Shown here one piece after another: positions 8,071 to 17,355 of a stretch of DNA of 40,121 nucleotides (positions within the stretch are counted from its first letter, which is position 1; each line of letters begins with the position of its first letter). The stretch covers positions 1-40,121 of the forward strand of contig DWZS01000023.1 of NCBI GenBank assembly GCA_019117445.1. Direction: 5' to 3'. Made by a program: the position numbers and the translations under genes. Source of the stretch: Candidatus Limosilactobacillus excrementigallinarum. Its GTDB lineage: Bacteria > Bacillota > Bacilli > Lactobacillales > Lactobacillaceae. Below the pieces are notes generated by a model that did not search any database, was not told the origin of the DNA, and was given only the letters and a program-made list of their open reading frames with translations.

Positions 8071-9614
8071 TATTTATTAGCCTCCGCGATGAGTTGCTTA
8101 ACCGCAATCTTACCATTTGCTGATGTTGGGTAACTATCAACGTAGATGAATTGGGTTGGCATCATGTAATCCATAATTTTATCTTTCAAGCTTTCCCGAA
8201 TGGCCTTTGTTAATTCGGTCTCGCTGGCGAAATCGTTTGGTTCGGCGATCACATAGGCAATCAAATGCGTTGCTTTACCATTTTTATCATACTTTGGTAC
8301 CGCTACGGCTTGCTTAATGTATTGACTTAACTCCAGGCTGGAGCGGACTTCGTCAAGTTCTACCCGGAAACCGTGTAATTTGATTTGGAAGTCCATCCGA
8401 CCAATGATATGACGAAGGCCATCAGCACTGATGTAGCCAGCATCCCCGGTACGGTATGATTGTTGACCATTGAACTTAAAGAAGTTTTTAGCAGTTTTTT
8501 CCGGATTATTGAGGTAACCAGCGGCAACACTGTCACCGGAAATAATAATCTCACCATGCTTTCCAGGTTCAGTGATTTGTTGGTCGCCGTCCCAAATTGT
8601 AGTGGTAACTCCAGGCTTATCGTAACCAATTGGGAGCCGTTTGGCATCCTTGACCATATTCTTTGTAATTTCACAGCTGGTAACTGCTACAGTTGCTTCC
8701 GTAGGTCCATAAGTGTTGTAGATGTGGGCATCTGGAAACTTTTGGAACAGCCTTTTAACGGTTGAAACAGATAATTCTTCACCACAAAAGACAAACTTTT
8801 GTAAATCGGGCATCTTTTCAGCATTAAAGTCAGGACTGAGCAGCAGCAATTCTGCAAATGAAGGAGTACCAAAGAAGACATTGATCTTGAGATCTGGTAA
8901 GACTTTAAAGAGCTGACCGAAGTTTTGGACTACCTTAACAGGAATGGCTTTGACAGTAGCGCCCGAGAGCATTCCAACTAACCAGTAGAAATGGGAAATA
9001 TCAAAAGAAAATGGTGGTTGACCAAGGAAGGTCGCTTCCCGAGGGAGATCAAAATCATCGCCTAGCATCCAATTAGCGAAAGTTGTAATGTTGTTAGCGC
9101 TAATTTCAATACCCTTTGGCGAACCAGTCGTTCCAGAAGTGAAGAGAATGTAGAAAGTATCATCTCCAGCGACTTCATGATCCATATTATAGGATACTTG
9201 CTTGTCCATGATTTTACGTAATTCAAATCGGTTTAAGATTCGTCCATCGTAGTTCAAATCTTGGTCTGGGAAGTCATCAACTGCAATCACCAATTTAGGA
9301 TCGGCAGTGTTAATGATTGACTGCATTCGGGGAAGGGCCGAACCAGTTTCTACTGGAATGTATGCATGACCAGACTTTAAACCACCAAGAAATCCAGCAA
9401 CCATTTCAAATTGATGGTCGCCATAAAACATAATCGGACTACCTGCTGGAATGTCACTGTGATCAAGCCAGGCCGCAAGTGCGTTGGATGCATTGACTAA
9501 ATCTTGATAAGTATGGGTCGTCCCCATTTCATCGAAATAAACCTTATCAAGGTGTTGTTTGGCGATTTGATCGATTTCAGGAACAATATTTGTAACCAAA
9601 ACTCTTTCCTCCAT
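8070..9614 (-). CDS. dltA: D-alanine--D-alanyl carrier protein ligase DltA
   Basis: A 514-residue cytoplasmic adenylate-forming enzyme. It activates D-alanine with ATP and loads it on DltC. The nucleotide-binding loop FTSGTTGSPKG is at about 158-168, NTYGPTEATVA follows in the middle, and the C-terminal catalytic lysine is in SANGKIAVKQL. Length is typical (500-515). The start overlaps the dltX stop by one base (TAATG). The second gene of the dlt operon. Confidence 0.97.
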   Translation of the reverse strand: MEERVLVTNIVPEIDQIAKQHLDKVYFDEMGTTHTYQDLVNASNALAAWLDHSDIPAGSPIMFYGDHQFEMVAGFLGGLKSGHAYIPVETGSALPRMQSIINTADPKLVIAVDDFPDQDLNYDGRILNRFELRKIMDKQVSYNMDHEVAGDDTFYILFTSGTTGSPKGIEISANNITTFANWMLGDDFDLPREATFLGQPPFSFDISHFYWLVGMLSGATVKAIPVKVVQNFGQLFKVLPDLKINVFFGTPSFAELLLLSPDFNAEKMPDLQKFVFCGEELSVSTVKRLFQKFPDAHIYNTYGPTEATVAVTSCEITKNMVKDAKRLPIGYDKPGVTTTIWDGDQQITEPGKHGEIIISGDSVAAGYLNNPEKTAKNFFKFNGQQSYRTGDAGYISADGLRHIIGRMDFQIKLHGFRVELDEVRSSLELSQYIKQAVAVPKYDKNGKATHLIAYVIAEPNDFASETELTKAIRESLKDKIMDYMMPTQFIYVDSYPTSANGKIAVKQLIAEANK

Positions 9615-9754
9615 TAAAATTCGTTATAAATGAATGGGGCTTGTCCAGCACCAAAGTAACCATAAAGGTAAATTAAGGCAACTAGAACGACGAAATAAAA
9701 AAGCGTCTTTAAGATAAACGTGTACGTTGGATGATCTTTGAGCGCTTTAATCAT
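9614..9754 (-). CDS. dltX: Teichoic acid D-Ala incorporation-associated protein DltX
   Basis: A 46-residue protein, below common ORF length cut-offs, found by translating the region upstream of dltA. It starts MIKALKDHPTY, has one membrane helix (about 13-31) and ends with APFIYNEF, the conserved DltX C-terminal motif. DltX is a small membrane partner of the D-alanylation machinery. An AAAGGA site lies 10 nt before the ATG, and the stop shares a base with the dltA start (TAATG). It is the first gene of the dlt operon. Confidence 0.93.
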   Translation of the reverse strand: MIKALKDHPTYTFILKTLFYFVVLVALIYLYGYFGAGQAPFIYNEF

Positions 9755-9812
9755 TAAATTACCATCCTTTCTGACTGGCGAAGACAGCCTTCATAAATAA
9801 TCGGCATGACCT

Positions 9813-9841
9813 AGTATAGTCATCATTTCAAATTAAATAAT
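9813..9841 (-). promoter_or_regulatory. Candidate dlt operon promoter
   Basis: TATACT (plus 9813-9818 read in reverse) is a good -10 box, 59 nt upstream of the dltX start. The -35 region at 9836-9841 is AT-rich but poor. The 9755-10028 gap between divergent dltX and sbcD is very AT-rich and shows no gene. Confidence 0.4.
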
Positions 9842-9962
9842 AATATGAAATTAGAAATTACCTAATTTTAAAAATATCAAACGAAATTATACAACATCTT
9901 ATAAGGCAGTGTAAACGAATTGGGGTTAAGAAGGTTTAGTTAATTATAATTAATGAATTTTA

Positions 9963-9992
9963 TTTCCTATTAATGAACGTCTTTGATATAAT
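9963..9992 (+). promoter_or_regulatory. Candidate sbcDC promoter
   Basis: TATAAT at 9987-9992 is a consensus -10, preceded by TTTCCT at 9963-9968 (18-bp spacer, weak -35). It lies 36 nt before the sbcD ATG, with GGAGGG close to the start. Confidence 0.5.
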
Positions 9993-10028
9993 CAATAGGA
10001 AACGCAAACAAATGTTTGGAGGGCGACG

Positions 10029-11168
10029 ATGCGATTTTTACATACTGGAGACTGGCATATTGGAAAGAACTTGGCTGGCTATAATTTACTGGTGGATCAA
10101 CATGCGACTTTTGAAAAGATCCGCCAAATTGCTAAGGCAGAACAAGTAGATGCAATGGTCATCGCTGGTGATTTATATGATCGGACAATTCCAAGTGAAG
10201 CGGCTACTCGTGAATTAACCAGCGAATTAGTGGAGTTAAATCTTCAGGATCAGTTACCAATTTTTGCAATCAGTGGTAATCATGATTCAGCTACCCGACT
10301 GGGAGTGGGGAGTCAATGGTTTACAAGCAATGATTTCTATTTAAATACAAAATTTAGTCAGGCGTTTATGCCAATTGAATTTGCTGATACCCAGTTATTT
10401 TTGTTGCCTTTTTTTGGTTTACAAGAAGCCCGGAATTATTTTGCGGATGATCAAATTAAGGATATTAATTCTGCAATGAAAAAAATTATCGCGGCAATGA
10501 AAAAGCAATTTGCAGATGACAAGCAGCATGTATTAGTTGCCCACTTCTTTGCGGCAGGAAGTCAGCGAACTGCCGATTCAGAAACGATGATTGAAGTAGG
10601 GGGATTGAGCGCCGTCAATACAGATTTATTAACTGACTTTGATTATGTTGCCCTTGGTCACTTGCACAACAAAAACGCATTGCAGGAGGAACGGATAAAA
10701 TATAGTGGCTCGCCAATGAAGTTTTCAGTTTCCGAAGCCAATATGGAAAAAGGAGTCTGGATCGTGGATACGTCCCCGTTTAAGATTCGTTGGGTTGAGC
10801 TTCCTGCGATTCATGATATTCACGTAATCGAGTCCTCAATGGATCAATTGACTGATCCAGCATTTGCTAAGCAGTATCCCAAAGATGATTATTATGCAAT
10901 TAGACTTACAGATCGACAAATTATTCCGGATGTCATGAATCGTTTGCGACAATATTACCCGCAAATCTTAAGTCTCGGTCGTAAGTATGGGTTTGAAGGG
11001 CCCCACGAAAATTACCATCGCCATAATCAACGTCAATCACCTAAACAATTATTTGCTGATTTCTTTGAAAAAACGGTGGGTACTAAACTAAATGCAGAAC
11101 AAGAAAAGATTGTTGACGCTACGTTAGCGGACATGCAAAAGGGGGGATCACTAGGATGCAACCATTAA
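10029..11168 (+). CDS. sbcD: DNA repair exonuclease SbcD (Mre11-type)
   Basis: A 379-residue metallophosphoesterase. The metal ligands are visible: D8 and H10 (GDWHIG), D48 (AGDLYDR), N84-H85 (SGNHDS) and the later GHLHNK motif. It forms the nuclease subunit of SbcCD, which cleaves hairpins and protein-blocked DNA ends. A GGAGGG site precedes the ATG. The gene overlaps sbcC by 13 nt, so the two are coupled. The length is normal. Confidence 0.96.
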   Translation: MRFLHTGDWHIGKNLAGYNLLVDQHATFEKIRQIAKAEQVDAMVIAGDLYDRTIPSEAATRELTSELVELNLQDQLPIFAISGNHDSATRLGVGSQWFTSNDFYLNTKFSQAFMPIEFADTQLFLLPFFGLQEARNYFADDQIKDINSAMKKIIAAMKKQFADDKQHVLVAHFFAAGSQRTADSETMIEVGGLSAVNTDLLTDFDYVALGHLHNKNALQEERIKYSGSPMKFSVSEANMEKGVWIVDTSPFKIRWVELPAIHDIHVIESSMDQLTDPAFAKQYPKDDYYAIRLTDRQIIPDVMNRLRQYYPQILSLGRKYGFEGPHENYHRHNQRQSPKQLFADFFEKTVGTKLNAEQEKIVDATLADMQKGGSLGCNH

Positions 11169-14100
11169 AACTACATCTGCAGTATTTTGGCCCTTATAAA
11201 GATGAAGTGATAGATTTTCAAAAGTTGACAGGAACAACAGTCTTTTTGGTAAGCGGCAATACCGGAAGCGGGAAAACCACAATTTTTGATGCAATGTGTT
11301 ACGCACTTTTTGGGCAAACTACTAATGACCAAGACCGTGATGCGACAGCACTGCGTTCGGATTTTGCACCAAATAATCAAGAAACGCGCGTTACTTTTAC
11401 TTTTACTCATAAAGGACAAACTTATCAAATTACCCGCCAGCCTAAACAAACGATTATGGGTCGTGGTAAGAAATTAGTCGAACATGGGACAAAAGTTAGT
11501 TTAATCTATCCGTTGGAGAATTCAGAACCAAACGAAATTAGTAAAATCGGGCCAGCAAATCAATTTATTGAACAATTATTGAATTTAACCCGGGATCAGT
11601 TTAAGCAAATTGTGCTCCTGCCGCAGGGGAAGTTTCGTCAATTTCTAGAATCAAGCAGTTCTGATAAAGAAACATTATTACGAGATCTTTTTAATACGCA
11701 CTTTTATGAACAATGGGCAGCAACGTTAAAAAAACAGCTCACTGAACAGCAAGAAACTTATAAGCAAACATTAGATAAACTGTCTGTTATAAAGGCAAAC
11801 CTATCAGATGTTGATGGTGATCAACCGACGACTGAGTGGTTAAGCCAGGTTGAACAGCAAATGAAAGATCGAAAAAGTGAGATTGAAAATATTTCCCAGG
11901 AAATAACTGAACAGCAATTAGTGACGAACCAACTGAATCAACGATTAAATAACCAGCGTGCTTTAGTACAGTCAATGGGTGAAAAAAAGGAAGCGGATGC
12001 GGGTCTCCTAAATTTGCAAGAGCAGGAACCACAAATTAATCAGTGTCGAGAAATCATTGAACGGTTAACTTGGTATCAGGAACATCAGGCTGGGTATTTA
12101 AATTACCAAAGTTTACATACAAAACTGGCGGAAAATCAGCAACTCATAACTGATAAACAAGCTGAAATAAAGAAGCTACGGATTGAGCAAAAAAAGATTG
12201 ATACAATTGTTGAGCAATTGAAGCAGAAGAACGAACAAATTCGAAAGCTTCAGGAACGGAAAAATATTTTAGAAAGCCAACTACCACAGTATACGCATCG
12301 CGATCAGCTTAAGCAGGCCATTCGAATTGAAGAAAAACGGTTCAATGAACAGCAACAATTAGTTACAAGTCAGAAAGAAAAACTAGAGTCAACCCAGCAG
12401 CGTCTACAAAGGGTTACGGATGAACTTAACCAGCTGGGCGATGTTCACGATCATGAATTAAACTTTGAAGCTCAGCGGCATCAACTACAGAAGCTCCAGG
12501 AAATAATTGCGGATATTCAAAAACACCAGTGTAAATCAAATGAATTTTCTAGCCAGCGACGGACTTTACAACAATGGTTAGATCAGCAGCAACAATTAAT
12601 TAGCCAGGCACAAACAACTTATGATGACTTGAAAGAGGCATATCTGCGTGGAGAGATCGCGCGATTAGTTCACCAATTAAAGCCTGGTTCGCCATGTCCA
12701 GTTTGTGGGGCAACTGATCATCCACACCCTGCACCTTTACCGAAAGATAATCGCGTGGTATTAAATGACGAAGTTGAAGTTGCTAATCAACGTTTGAATC
12801 AGTTGCAAAGGGAACAAGCGGCTAAAAAATCGCAGCTTGATGATCAGCAGCATCAAATTAATGAAGAAACGGATGCCATCAATCAGTTGTTAGAACAGCT
12901 GAGTCAATTAATGAATGATGACTTTACGACGAGTGATGAGGCAAAGGAGAAAGTCCGGGACTTTTCTGAAACTGTTAATAAATTGCGACAAGATTTACTA
13001 AATGAGAAACGGCAAACGCAAAAATTGCTAACAGAACAGTCTGATTTGAATCAACGCCAAACGGAAGAACAGCAACAATTTACAAAAGCTCAAAAAGTGC
13101 TAGACGAGCTACAGATGCAACTGACGACTGATCGAGCAACCTATCAAGCGGTCGTCAGTGATTTACAAACTGAATATGAAGATACTAAGAGTGCAACGGA
13201 TCAGGTTGGTGAATGGCAAGAGGAAATTGATCAGTTCCAACAGCACCAACAAAAGGTGCAACGTAAACAAGCGATGTTATCAGAACGGGTGACGAATAAT
13301 CAACAAGAACTAACGAGACTAAATCAATTAGTTCAAACGCTCCAAAAACAGTTAACGGAGAGCCAAAAAAAGTTACAGCAGCAGTTAGCAGATTATGATC
13401 CAGAACTGGATGATAGTTTTTGGACTTGGGCTGGTGGCCATCTCAATGAGTTGACGACTTTACAAAGCCGTGTGCAAGTTTTCCAAACTAAACAAACCCG
13501 TCTTCAAGCACTTATTCAGCGTCTAGAAAAACAAATTGGTAATCAATCGATGCCGAATGTTAAGCAAACTAGTCAGAATTTAGCTGAAGAACAGGGACGA
13601 TTAGCGGAGTTACAACGACAGAGTGGTCAACTTAGCAACGAACTGCAAACCATTGTAAAAACTTACGATCAAGTCGCAAAAATTAATCGCCAACAAAATT
13701 CAGAATTGAAGCGAGTCCAAGATTTGCAGACCGTTAGTGACGTGATGAACGGGAATACTGATAATAAACTTAGTTTAGAACGGTATGTACTGCAAAGTTA
13801 TCTAACAGAGGTTCTGCAGGTAGCAAATGAACGGCTAGCAAAACTGACGAATGGACGTTATGCTTTTAAACTTAGCGATGAAGCTGCAAGAGGTAACGGA
13901 ACGAAGTGGAGCGGCCTTGAAATTAATGTTTATGATGATAATGCGGGTCAAGAACGCAGTGTCCGGACCCTTTCAGGCGGTGAAAGTTTTATTGCGTCAT
14001 TGGCATTAGCTCTGGGACTAGGCGAAGTTATTCAAGAACGCAGTGGTGGCATTAAAGTAGAAACACTATTTATTGATGAGGGCTTTGGATCACTAGATCA

Positions 14101-14278
14101 AGAAGCGTTGGATCAGGCGATGAATGCTTTAGAGTCAATTAAAGGCTATCAGATGATTGGCATTATTAGTCACGTGACTGAATTAGAAAATCAAATTCCC
14201 AACCAGTTGCGGGTGATTTCGCGTAATGGCGTGAGTCATGTTGAATATCGTCAAGAAATTTCCAGTCTCGAAAATTAG
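11156..14278 (+). CDS. sbcC: ATPase subunit SbcC (Rad50-type)
   Basis: A 1040-residue SMC-like ATPase, partner of SbcD. Walker A (GNTGSGKTT) lies near residue 34. A long glutamine-rich coiled coil (about 200-860) is interrupted by the zinc hook CPVC at 514-517. The C-terminal head carries signature LSGGESF and Walker B TLFIDEGFGSLD. ATP-driven dimerisation gates the nuclease. It is complete. The serS promoter begins 4 nt past the stop with no separate terminator, so the serS T-box terminator probably also ends this transcript. Confidence 0.96.
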   Translation: MQPLKLHLQYFGPYKDEVIDFQKLTGTTVFLVSGNTGSGKTTIFDAMCYALFGQTTNDQDRDATALRSDFAPNNQETRVTFTFTHKGQTYQITRQPKQTIMGRGKKLVEHGTKVSLIYPLENSEPNEISKIGPANQFIEQLLNLTRDQFKQIVLLPQGKFRQFLESSSSDKETLLRDLFNTHFYEQWAATLKKQLTEQQETYKQTLDKLSVIKANLSDVDGDQPTTEWLSQVEQQMKDRKSEIENISQEITEQQLVTNQLNQRLNNQRALVQSMGEKKEADAGLLNLQEQEPQINQCREIIERLTWYQEHQAGYLNYQSLHTKLAENQQLITDKQAEIKKLRIEQKKIDTIVEQLKQKNEQIRKLQERKNILESQLPQYTHRDQLKQAIRIEEKRFNEQQQLVTSQKEKLESTQQRLQRVTDELNQLGDVHDHELNFEAQRHQLQKLQEIIADIQKHQCKSNEFSSQRRTLQQWLDQQQQLISQAQTTYDDLKEAYLRGEIARLVHQLKPGSPCPVCGATDHPHPAPLPKDNRVVLNDEVEVANQRLNQLQREQAAKKSQLDDQQHQINEETDAINQLLEQLSQLMNDDFTTSDEAKEKVRDFSETVNKLRQDLLNEKRQTQKLLTEQSDLNQRQTEEQQQFTKAQKVLDELQMQLTTDRATYQAVVSDLQTEYEDTKSATDQVGEWQEEIDQFQQHQQKVQRKQAMLSERVTNNQQELTRLNQLVQTLQKQLTESQKKLQQQLADYDPELDDSFWTWAGGHLNELTTLQSRVQVFQTKQTRLQALIQRLEKQIGNQSMPNVKQTSQNLAEEQGRLAELQRQSGQLSNELQTIVKTYDQVAKINRQQNSELKRVQDLQTVSDVMNGNTDNKLSLERYVLQSYLTEVLQVANERLAKLTNGRYAFKLSDEAARGNGTKWSGLEINVYDDNAGQERSVRTLSGGESFIASLALALGLGEVIQERSGGIKVETLFIDEGFGSLDQEALDQAMNALESIKGYQMIGIISHVTELENQIPNQLRVISRNGVSHVEYRQEISSLEN

Positions 14279-14281
14279 GGA

Positions 14282-14310
14282 TTGCTAATTTAAATTTAAT
14301 GTAATATGAT
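14282..14310 (+). promoter_or_regulatory. serS promoter
   Basis: TTGCTA (14282-14287), a 17-bp spacer and TATGAT (14305-14310) form a good sigma-A promoter, placing the RNA start at about 14317, at the beginning of the T-box leader. Confidence 0.75.
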
Positions 14311-14316
14311 TAGCAT

Positions 14317-14533
14317 GATTAATAAACACAGGTGCATTTAAAGTAGATTTCCAGAGAGACAACGGGTGGTGGAAGTTGTTAATCGAAACTCCGGTGCATG
14401 AAATGTGGGCGGGTAATGCCGCACGGTCAATGGCCGTTATCCATTTCGAGGGTGACAGATTGTCAAACTTGGGTGGTACCGCGGAACTAGAGCCATTTCG
14501 TCCCAAAATATGAGGATGGAATGGCTCTTTTTG
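14317..14533 (+). promoter_or_regulatory. T-box leader of serS (serine)
   Basis: A classical T-box: AGAGAG stem-I element (14353-14358), a likely specifier TCC at 14390-14392 (GAAAC-TCC-GG; the register could be off by one), the conserved GGGTGGTACCGCGG at 14471-14484, and a terminator stem of about 15 bp between 14489 and 14528 followed by TTTTT. Uncharged tRNA-Ser would stabilise the antiterminator and turn on serS. Confidence 0.93.
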
Positions 14534-14548
14534 ATTGGAGGAAATGTT

Positions 14549-15856
14549 ATGTTAGATATTAAGAAGATTCGTCGTCAACCAGACTGGTTTAAAGAGAAAT
14601 TAGCAACCCGGGGAATTGAGGCGGCAGAAATTGATGAAGTTCTTGAATTAGACCAAAAGCGGCGTGAATTATTACAAAAAGTTGAAGCACTGAAAGCACA
14701 ACGCAATGAAGCTTCTAAGAAGATTGGTGAAGCAAAGCGCAATGGCGAATCTGCTGAAGAGGCTATTAAGGAAACACGCGACCTAGGTGACCAAATCAAG
14801 GACCTTGATGAAAAGGTAGAAGCTAACGATGAAGTCTTCTACGACAAAATGTCGCGATTGCCAAACGTTCCCCATGATGACGTTCCGGTCAGCTTAACAG
14901 AAGATGGTGCGGTTGAATTACGGAAAGTTGGCCAAATTCGAAACTTTGACTTTGAACCAAAGCATCATTGGGATGTTGGTGAAAATCTTGGGATCTTGGA
15001 CTTTGATCGGGCGCGGAAGGTTTCCGGAGCACGGTTTGTTTATTACCTTGGCTTAGGTGCGCAATTAGAGCGGGCCGTTTACAACTTCATGTTGGATGAA
15101 CACATGAAGGACGGCTACACTGAAGTGCTGCCGCCATACATTGTGAATGCCAAATCTATGTACGGGACTGGTCAATTCCCAAAGTTTAAAGAAGGGGTTT
15201 ACCAAGTTAATGGGGAAGACATGACGTTGATTCCAACTTCCGAAGTGCCATTGACTAATTATTACCGTGGTGATGTAATTCCAGAACAGGAGTTACCAGT
15301 TTACGTTACCGCATTAACACCATGTTTCCGTTCAGAAGCAGGGGCTGCCGGTCGTGATACGCGGGGCTTGATTCGGATGCACCAATTCAATAAGGTGGAA
15401 ATGGTTAAGTACACGAAGCCGGAAGATTCATGGGATGAATTAGAGAAGATGACTGCAAATGCAGAAAATATTCTTAAAAAGTTAGGATTGCCATACCACG
15501 TAATTACATTGACCAGTAGTGACATGAGTTTCACGGCTTCTATGACGCATGATTTGGAACTTTGGATGCCAGCGCAAAACAAGTACCGTGAAGTTTCAAG
15601 CTGTTCTAATTGTCTTGACTTCCAGGCCCGGCGGATGCATACGCAGTACCGTGATGCAGATGGCAAACTGCATTATGTTCACACATTAAACGGTTCTGGA
15701 CTAGCTGTGGGGCGGACGGTTGCTGCTATTTTGGAAAATTATCAAAATGCAGACGGCTCCGTTACTATTCCAGAGGTTCTGGTACCATACATGCATGGGG
15801 TCAAGAAGATTACAAAGGAAAATGCAGTTCCATTTCGTAATAAGTTGAATAAGTAA
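14549..15856 (+). CDS. serS: Serine--tRNA ligase SerS
   Basis: A 435-residue class II synthetase. The N-terminal long coiled-coil arm (about 30-100) grips tRNA-Ser. The catalytic core carries motif 2 ([17 protein letters not shown]) and motif 3 ([19 protein letters not shown]). The start is ATG 14549, preceded by GGAGG with a 7-nt gap. An upstream in-frame ATG at 14510 lies inside the T-box terminator and is rejected. Expression is controlled by the serine T-box. Confidence 0.97.
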   Translation: MLDIKKIRRQPDWFKEKLATRGIEAAEIDEVLELDQKRRELLQKVEALKAQRNEASKKIGEAKRNGESAEEAIKETRDLGDQIKDLDEKVEANDEVFYDKMSRLPNVPHDDVPVSLTEDGAVELRKVGQIRNFDFEPKHHWDVGENLGILDFDRARKVSGARFVYYLGLGAQLERAVYNFMLDEHMKDGYTEVLPPYIVNAKSMYGTGQFPKFKEGVYQVNGEDMTLIPTSEVPLTNYYRGDVIPEQELPVYVTALTPCFRSEAGAAGRDTRGLIRMHQFNKVEMVKYTKPEDSWDELEKMTANAENILKKLGLPYHVITLTSSDMSFTASMTHDLELWMPAQNKYREVSSCSNCLDFQARRMHTQYRDADGKLHYVHTLNGSGLAVGRTVAAILENYQNADGSVTIPEVLVPYMHGVKKITKENAVPFRNKLNK

Positions 15857-15872
15857 GATCAAAAAAGACTAG

Positions 15873-15947
15873 TATGATACACTAAAGGTGAATCATCGGT
15901 TGATTATTGGATGAATGAAAAATGGCGCCGGTGGGCGTCATTTTTTT
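15873..15947 (+). terminator. serS terminator / possible attenuator of the MFS gene
   Basis: ATGGCGCC (15922-15929) pairs with GGCGTCAT (15934-15941), followed by a run of T. The MFS gene ribosome site starts 5 nt after the T-run, leaving no room for a promoter between them. Any MFS promoter must lie upstream; a TATGAT at 15873-15878 is a candidate -10. The hairpin is then inside the MFS leader. An imperfect upstream stem (ATCATC near 15892 with GATGAA near 15910) could compete. Confidence 0.7.
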
Positions 15948-15967
15948 GGGTTAAGGAGTAATTGAAA

Positions 15968-17122
15968 ATGCAAACCAAGTCGCTGCAATTAAGGTGGGTT
16001 GTGGCAGCCAGCCTATTTAACAATACGGGAGCCGCTCTATTGTGGCCTTTAACGACTGTCTATATGCATGAATATTTGGGCGAATCAATGACAATTGCTG
16101 GAGTTGTTATGTTTGTGATGTCGCTGTGTATGATGACAGGTAATTATCTAGGCGGTGTGTTGTATGATCGGTGGAACCCATACTTAGCGGCTGTGATCCC
16201 AGTTATTTTTGCCACCGGAGCGGCATTTCTATTGATCTTTTTTCATCAGTGGCCGTTTTTTGCCATTTGGTTATGTTTGATTAGCTTTGCTGATGGATCC
16301 AGTATTACGGTGATTAATTCATATGGGACCAAGATCGAGGGAAAATCAACCCGGTATGTTTTTAATATGCTCTATATGGCAATGAATATTGGGGTTGTTG
16401 TTGGTACATTATTGGTCGGGGTACTTTTACCAATTAGTCCAGTACTGGTATTTATTACGACGGCAGTTTTTTATGCCATTTTTCTATTAATTACAGTGTT
16501 ATTCTTTAACGTGCCGTTACCAAAAGTGGCTCATCAACGAAGACTCAATCGACAAAACCACCGTGGTGATCGACATGGTGTCCGCATTGTATATGCGCTT
16601 TGTGGGTGTTTAATGACGGTATATTTAAGCTACGTATTATGGGAAACGGTAATGTCAGTGCGAATTACCAATATGCATATTCCATTTTTTGCGTATAGTT
16701 TACTTTGGACGATCAATGGTGGGGTTATTATTGTTGGTCAGCCAATCGTCAATCAATTAGCTGGCTATATCAAAGTGCGTACACAGATTATTTGGGGAAT
16801 TGCGATTTTTGCAAGTTCTTTTATCATCCTAATTTTTGCTCGGAACTTTACGATGTTTGTGATTGACTTTTTGATTCTAACGGTTGGTGAAATGACAGGA
16901 ATTCCAGCAGTTCCTGCGTATATTGATCAGTTAACCGACCCACGTGATACTGGCTACTATCAAGGACTCCCAAACATCGCAATGTCAATTGGTCGGGCCA
17001 TCGGACCATTATATGGTGGATTAATTATCGACTACTTTAATTATGAAGTATTATTTATTACCGTCAGCGGAATGATGTTGATCACCTTAGCGTATGTTGT
17101 TTTTTTGACACGATCAAAATAA
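15968..17122 (+). CDS. Major facilitator superfamily transporter (drug-efflux-like)
   Basis: A 384-residue membrane protein with about 12 predicted helices. It carries an MFS motif A-like loop after helix 2 (GNYLGGVLYDRWNP), a basic central loop (LNRQNHRGDRHG) and a helix 5 with GEMTGIPAVPAY in the second half. It resembles DHA1 multidrug exporters; the substrate cannot be read from sequence. The start is ATG 15968, nine nt after AAGGAG; the in-frame TTG at 15962 is too close to that site. A serS-linked terminator hairpin directly precedes the ribosome site. Confidence 0.88.
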   Translation: MQTKSLQLRWVVAASLFNNTGAALLWPLTTVYMHEYLGESMTIAGVVMFVMSLCMMTGNYLGGVLYDRWNPYLAAVIPVIFATGAAFLLIFFHQWPFFAIWLCLISFADGSSITVINSYGTKIEGKSTRYVFNMLYMAMNIGVVVGTLLVGVLLPISPVLVFITTAVFYAIFLLITVLFFNVPLPKVAHQRRLNRQNHRGDRHGVRIVYALCGCLMTVYLSYVLWETVMSVRITNMHIPFFAYSLLWTINGGVIIVGQPIVNQLAGYIKVRTQIIWGIAIFASSFIILIFARNFTMFVIDFLILTVGEMTGIPAVPAYIDQLTDPRDTGYYQGLPNIAMSIGRAIGPLYGGLIIDYFNYEVLFITVSGMMLITLAYVVFLTRSK

Positions 17123-17147
17123 AGTCAAAAAAATTTGGCAAAAAGGG

Positions 17148-17175
17148 TTGTATTTTTTTTGACCTATGATATTAT
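17148..17175 (+). promoter_or_regulatory. tRNA-Glu promoter
   Basis: TTGTAT (17148-17153), 16-bp spacer, TATTAT (17170-17175); 20 nt upstream of the mature tRNA 5' end. Confidence 0.6.
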
Positions 17176-17195
17176 TATAGACGTCAAGAGGAATT

Positions 17196-17268
17196 GACCC
17201 GTTGGTCAAGTTGGTTAAGACACCAGCCTTTCACGCTGGTAACGTGAGTTCAAATCTCGCACGGGTCA
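17196..17268 (+). tRNA. tRNA-Glu (anticodon UUC)
   Basis: Full cloverleaf: acceptor GACCCGT pairs with ACGGGTC (17261-17267), discriminator A, anticodon stem CCAGC/GCTGG with loop CTTTCAC (anticodon TTC at 17230-17232), T arm GTGAG-TTCAAAT-CTCGC. The 3' CCA is not encoded. A single isolated tRNA gene, it stands just before the glutamate decarboxylation cluster. Confidence 0.97.
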
Positions 17269-17273
17269 TTAGT

Positions 17274-17308
17274 AAAAGGCTACTTGTTATTGCAAGTAGC
17301 CTTTTTTT
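17274..17308 (+). terminator. tRNA-Glu terminator
   Basis: A perfect 13-bp stem (17274-17286 with 17293-17305), 6-nt loop, then T-run. It separates the tRNA transcript from the TetR-type gene. Confidence 0.93.
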
Positions 17309-17355
17309 ACGAATTCATCATTTTGTGAGTTTTAGGAGAATATAGGAGTATATCA

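Noticed and set aside
9910-9923. TGTAAACGAATTGG as a CcpA cre site upstream of sbcD
   Set aside because: Only the left half fits; the right half lacks the closing CA, and sbcDC is not a likely catabolite target.
14169-14186. GTCACGTGAC in sbcC as a parS site
   Set aside because: Only the central CACGTG agrees with parS; flanks TGTTT/AAACA are absent.
14510-14548. Longer SerS with start at 14510
   Set aside because: The extra codons lie in the T-box terminator; ATG 14549 has a proper GGAGG site and gives the normal N-terminus.
15891-15905. AATCA-N5-TGATT before the MFS gene as a third gad-type operator
   Set aside because: The spacer is 5 bp rather than 11 bp and no good -35 stands upstream; similarity limited to 5-bp arms.
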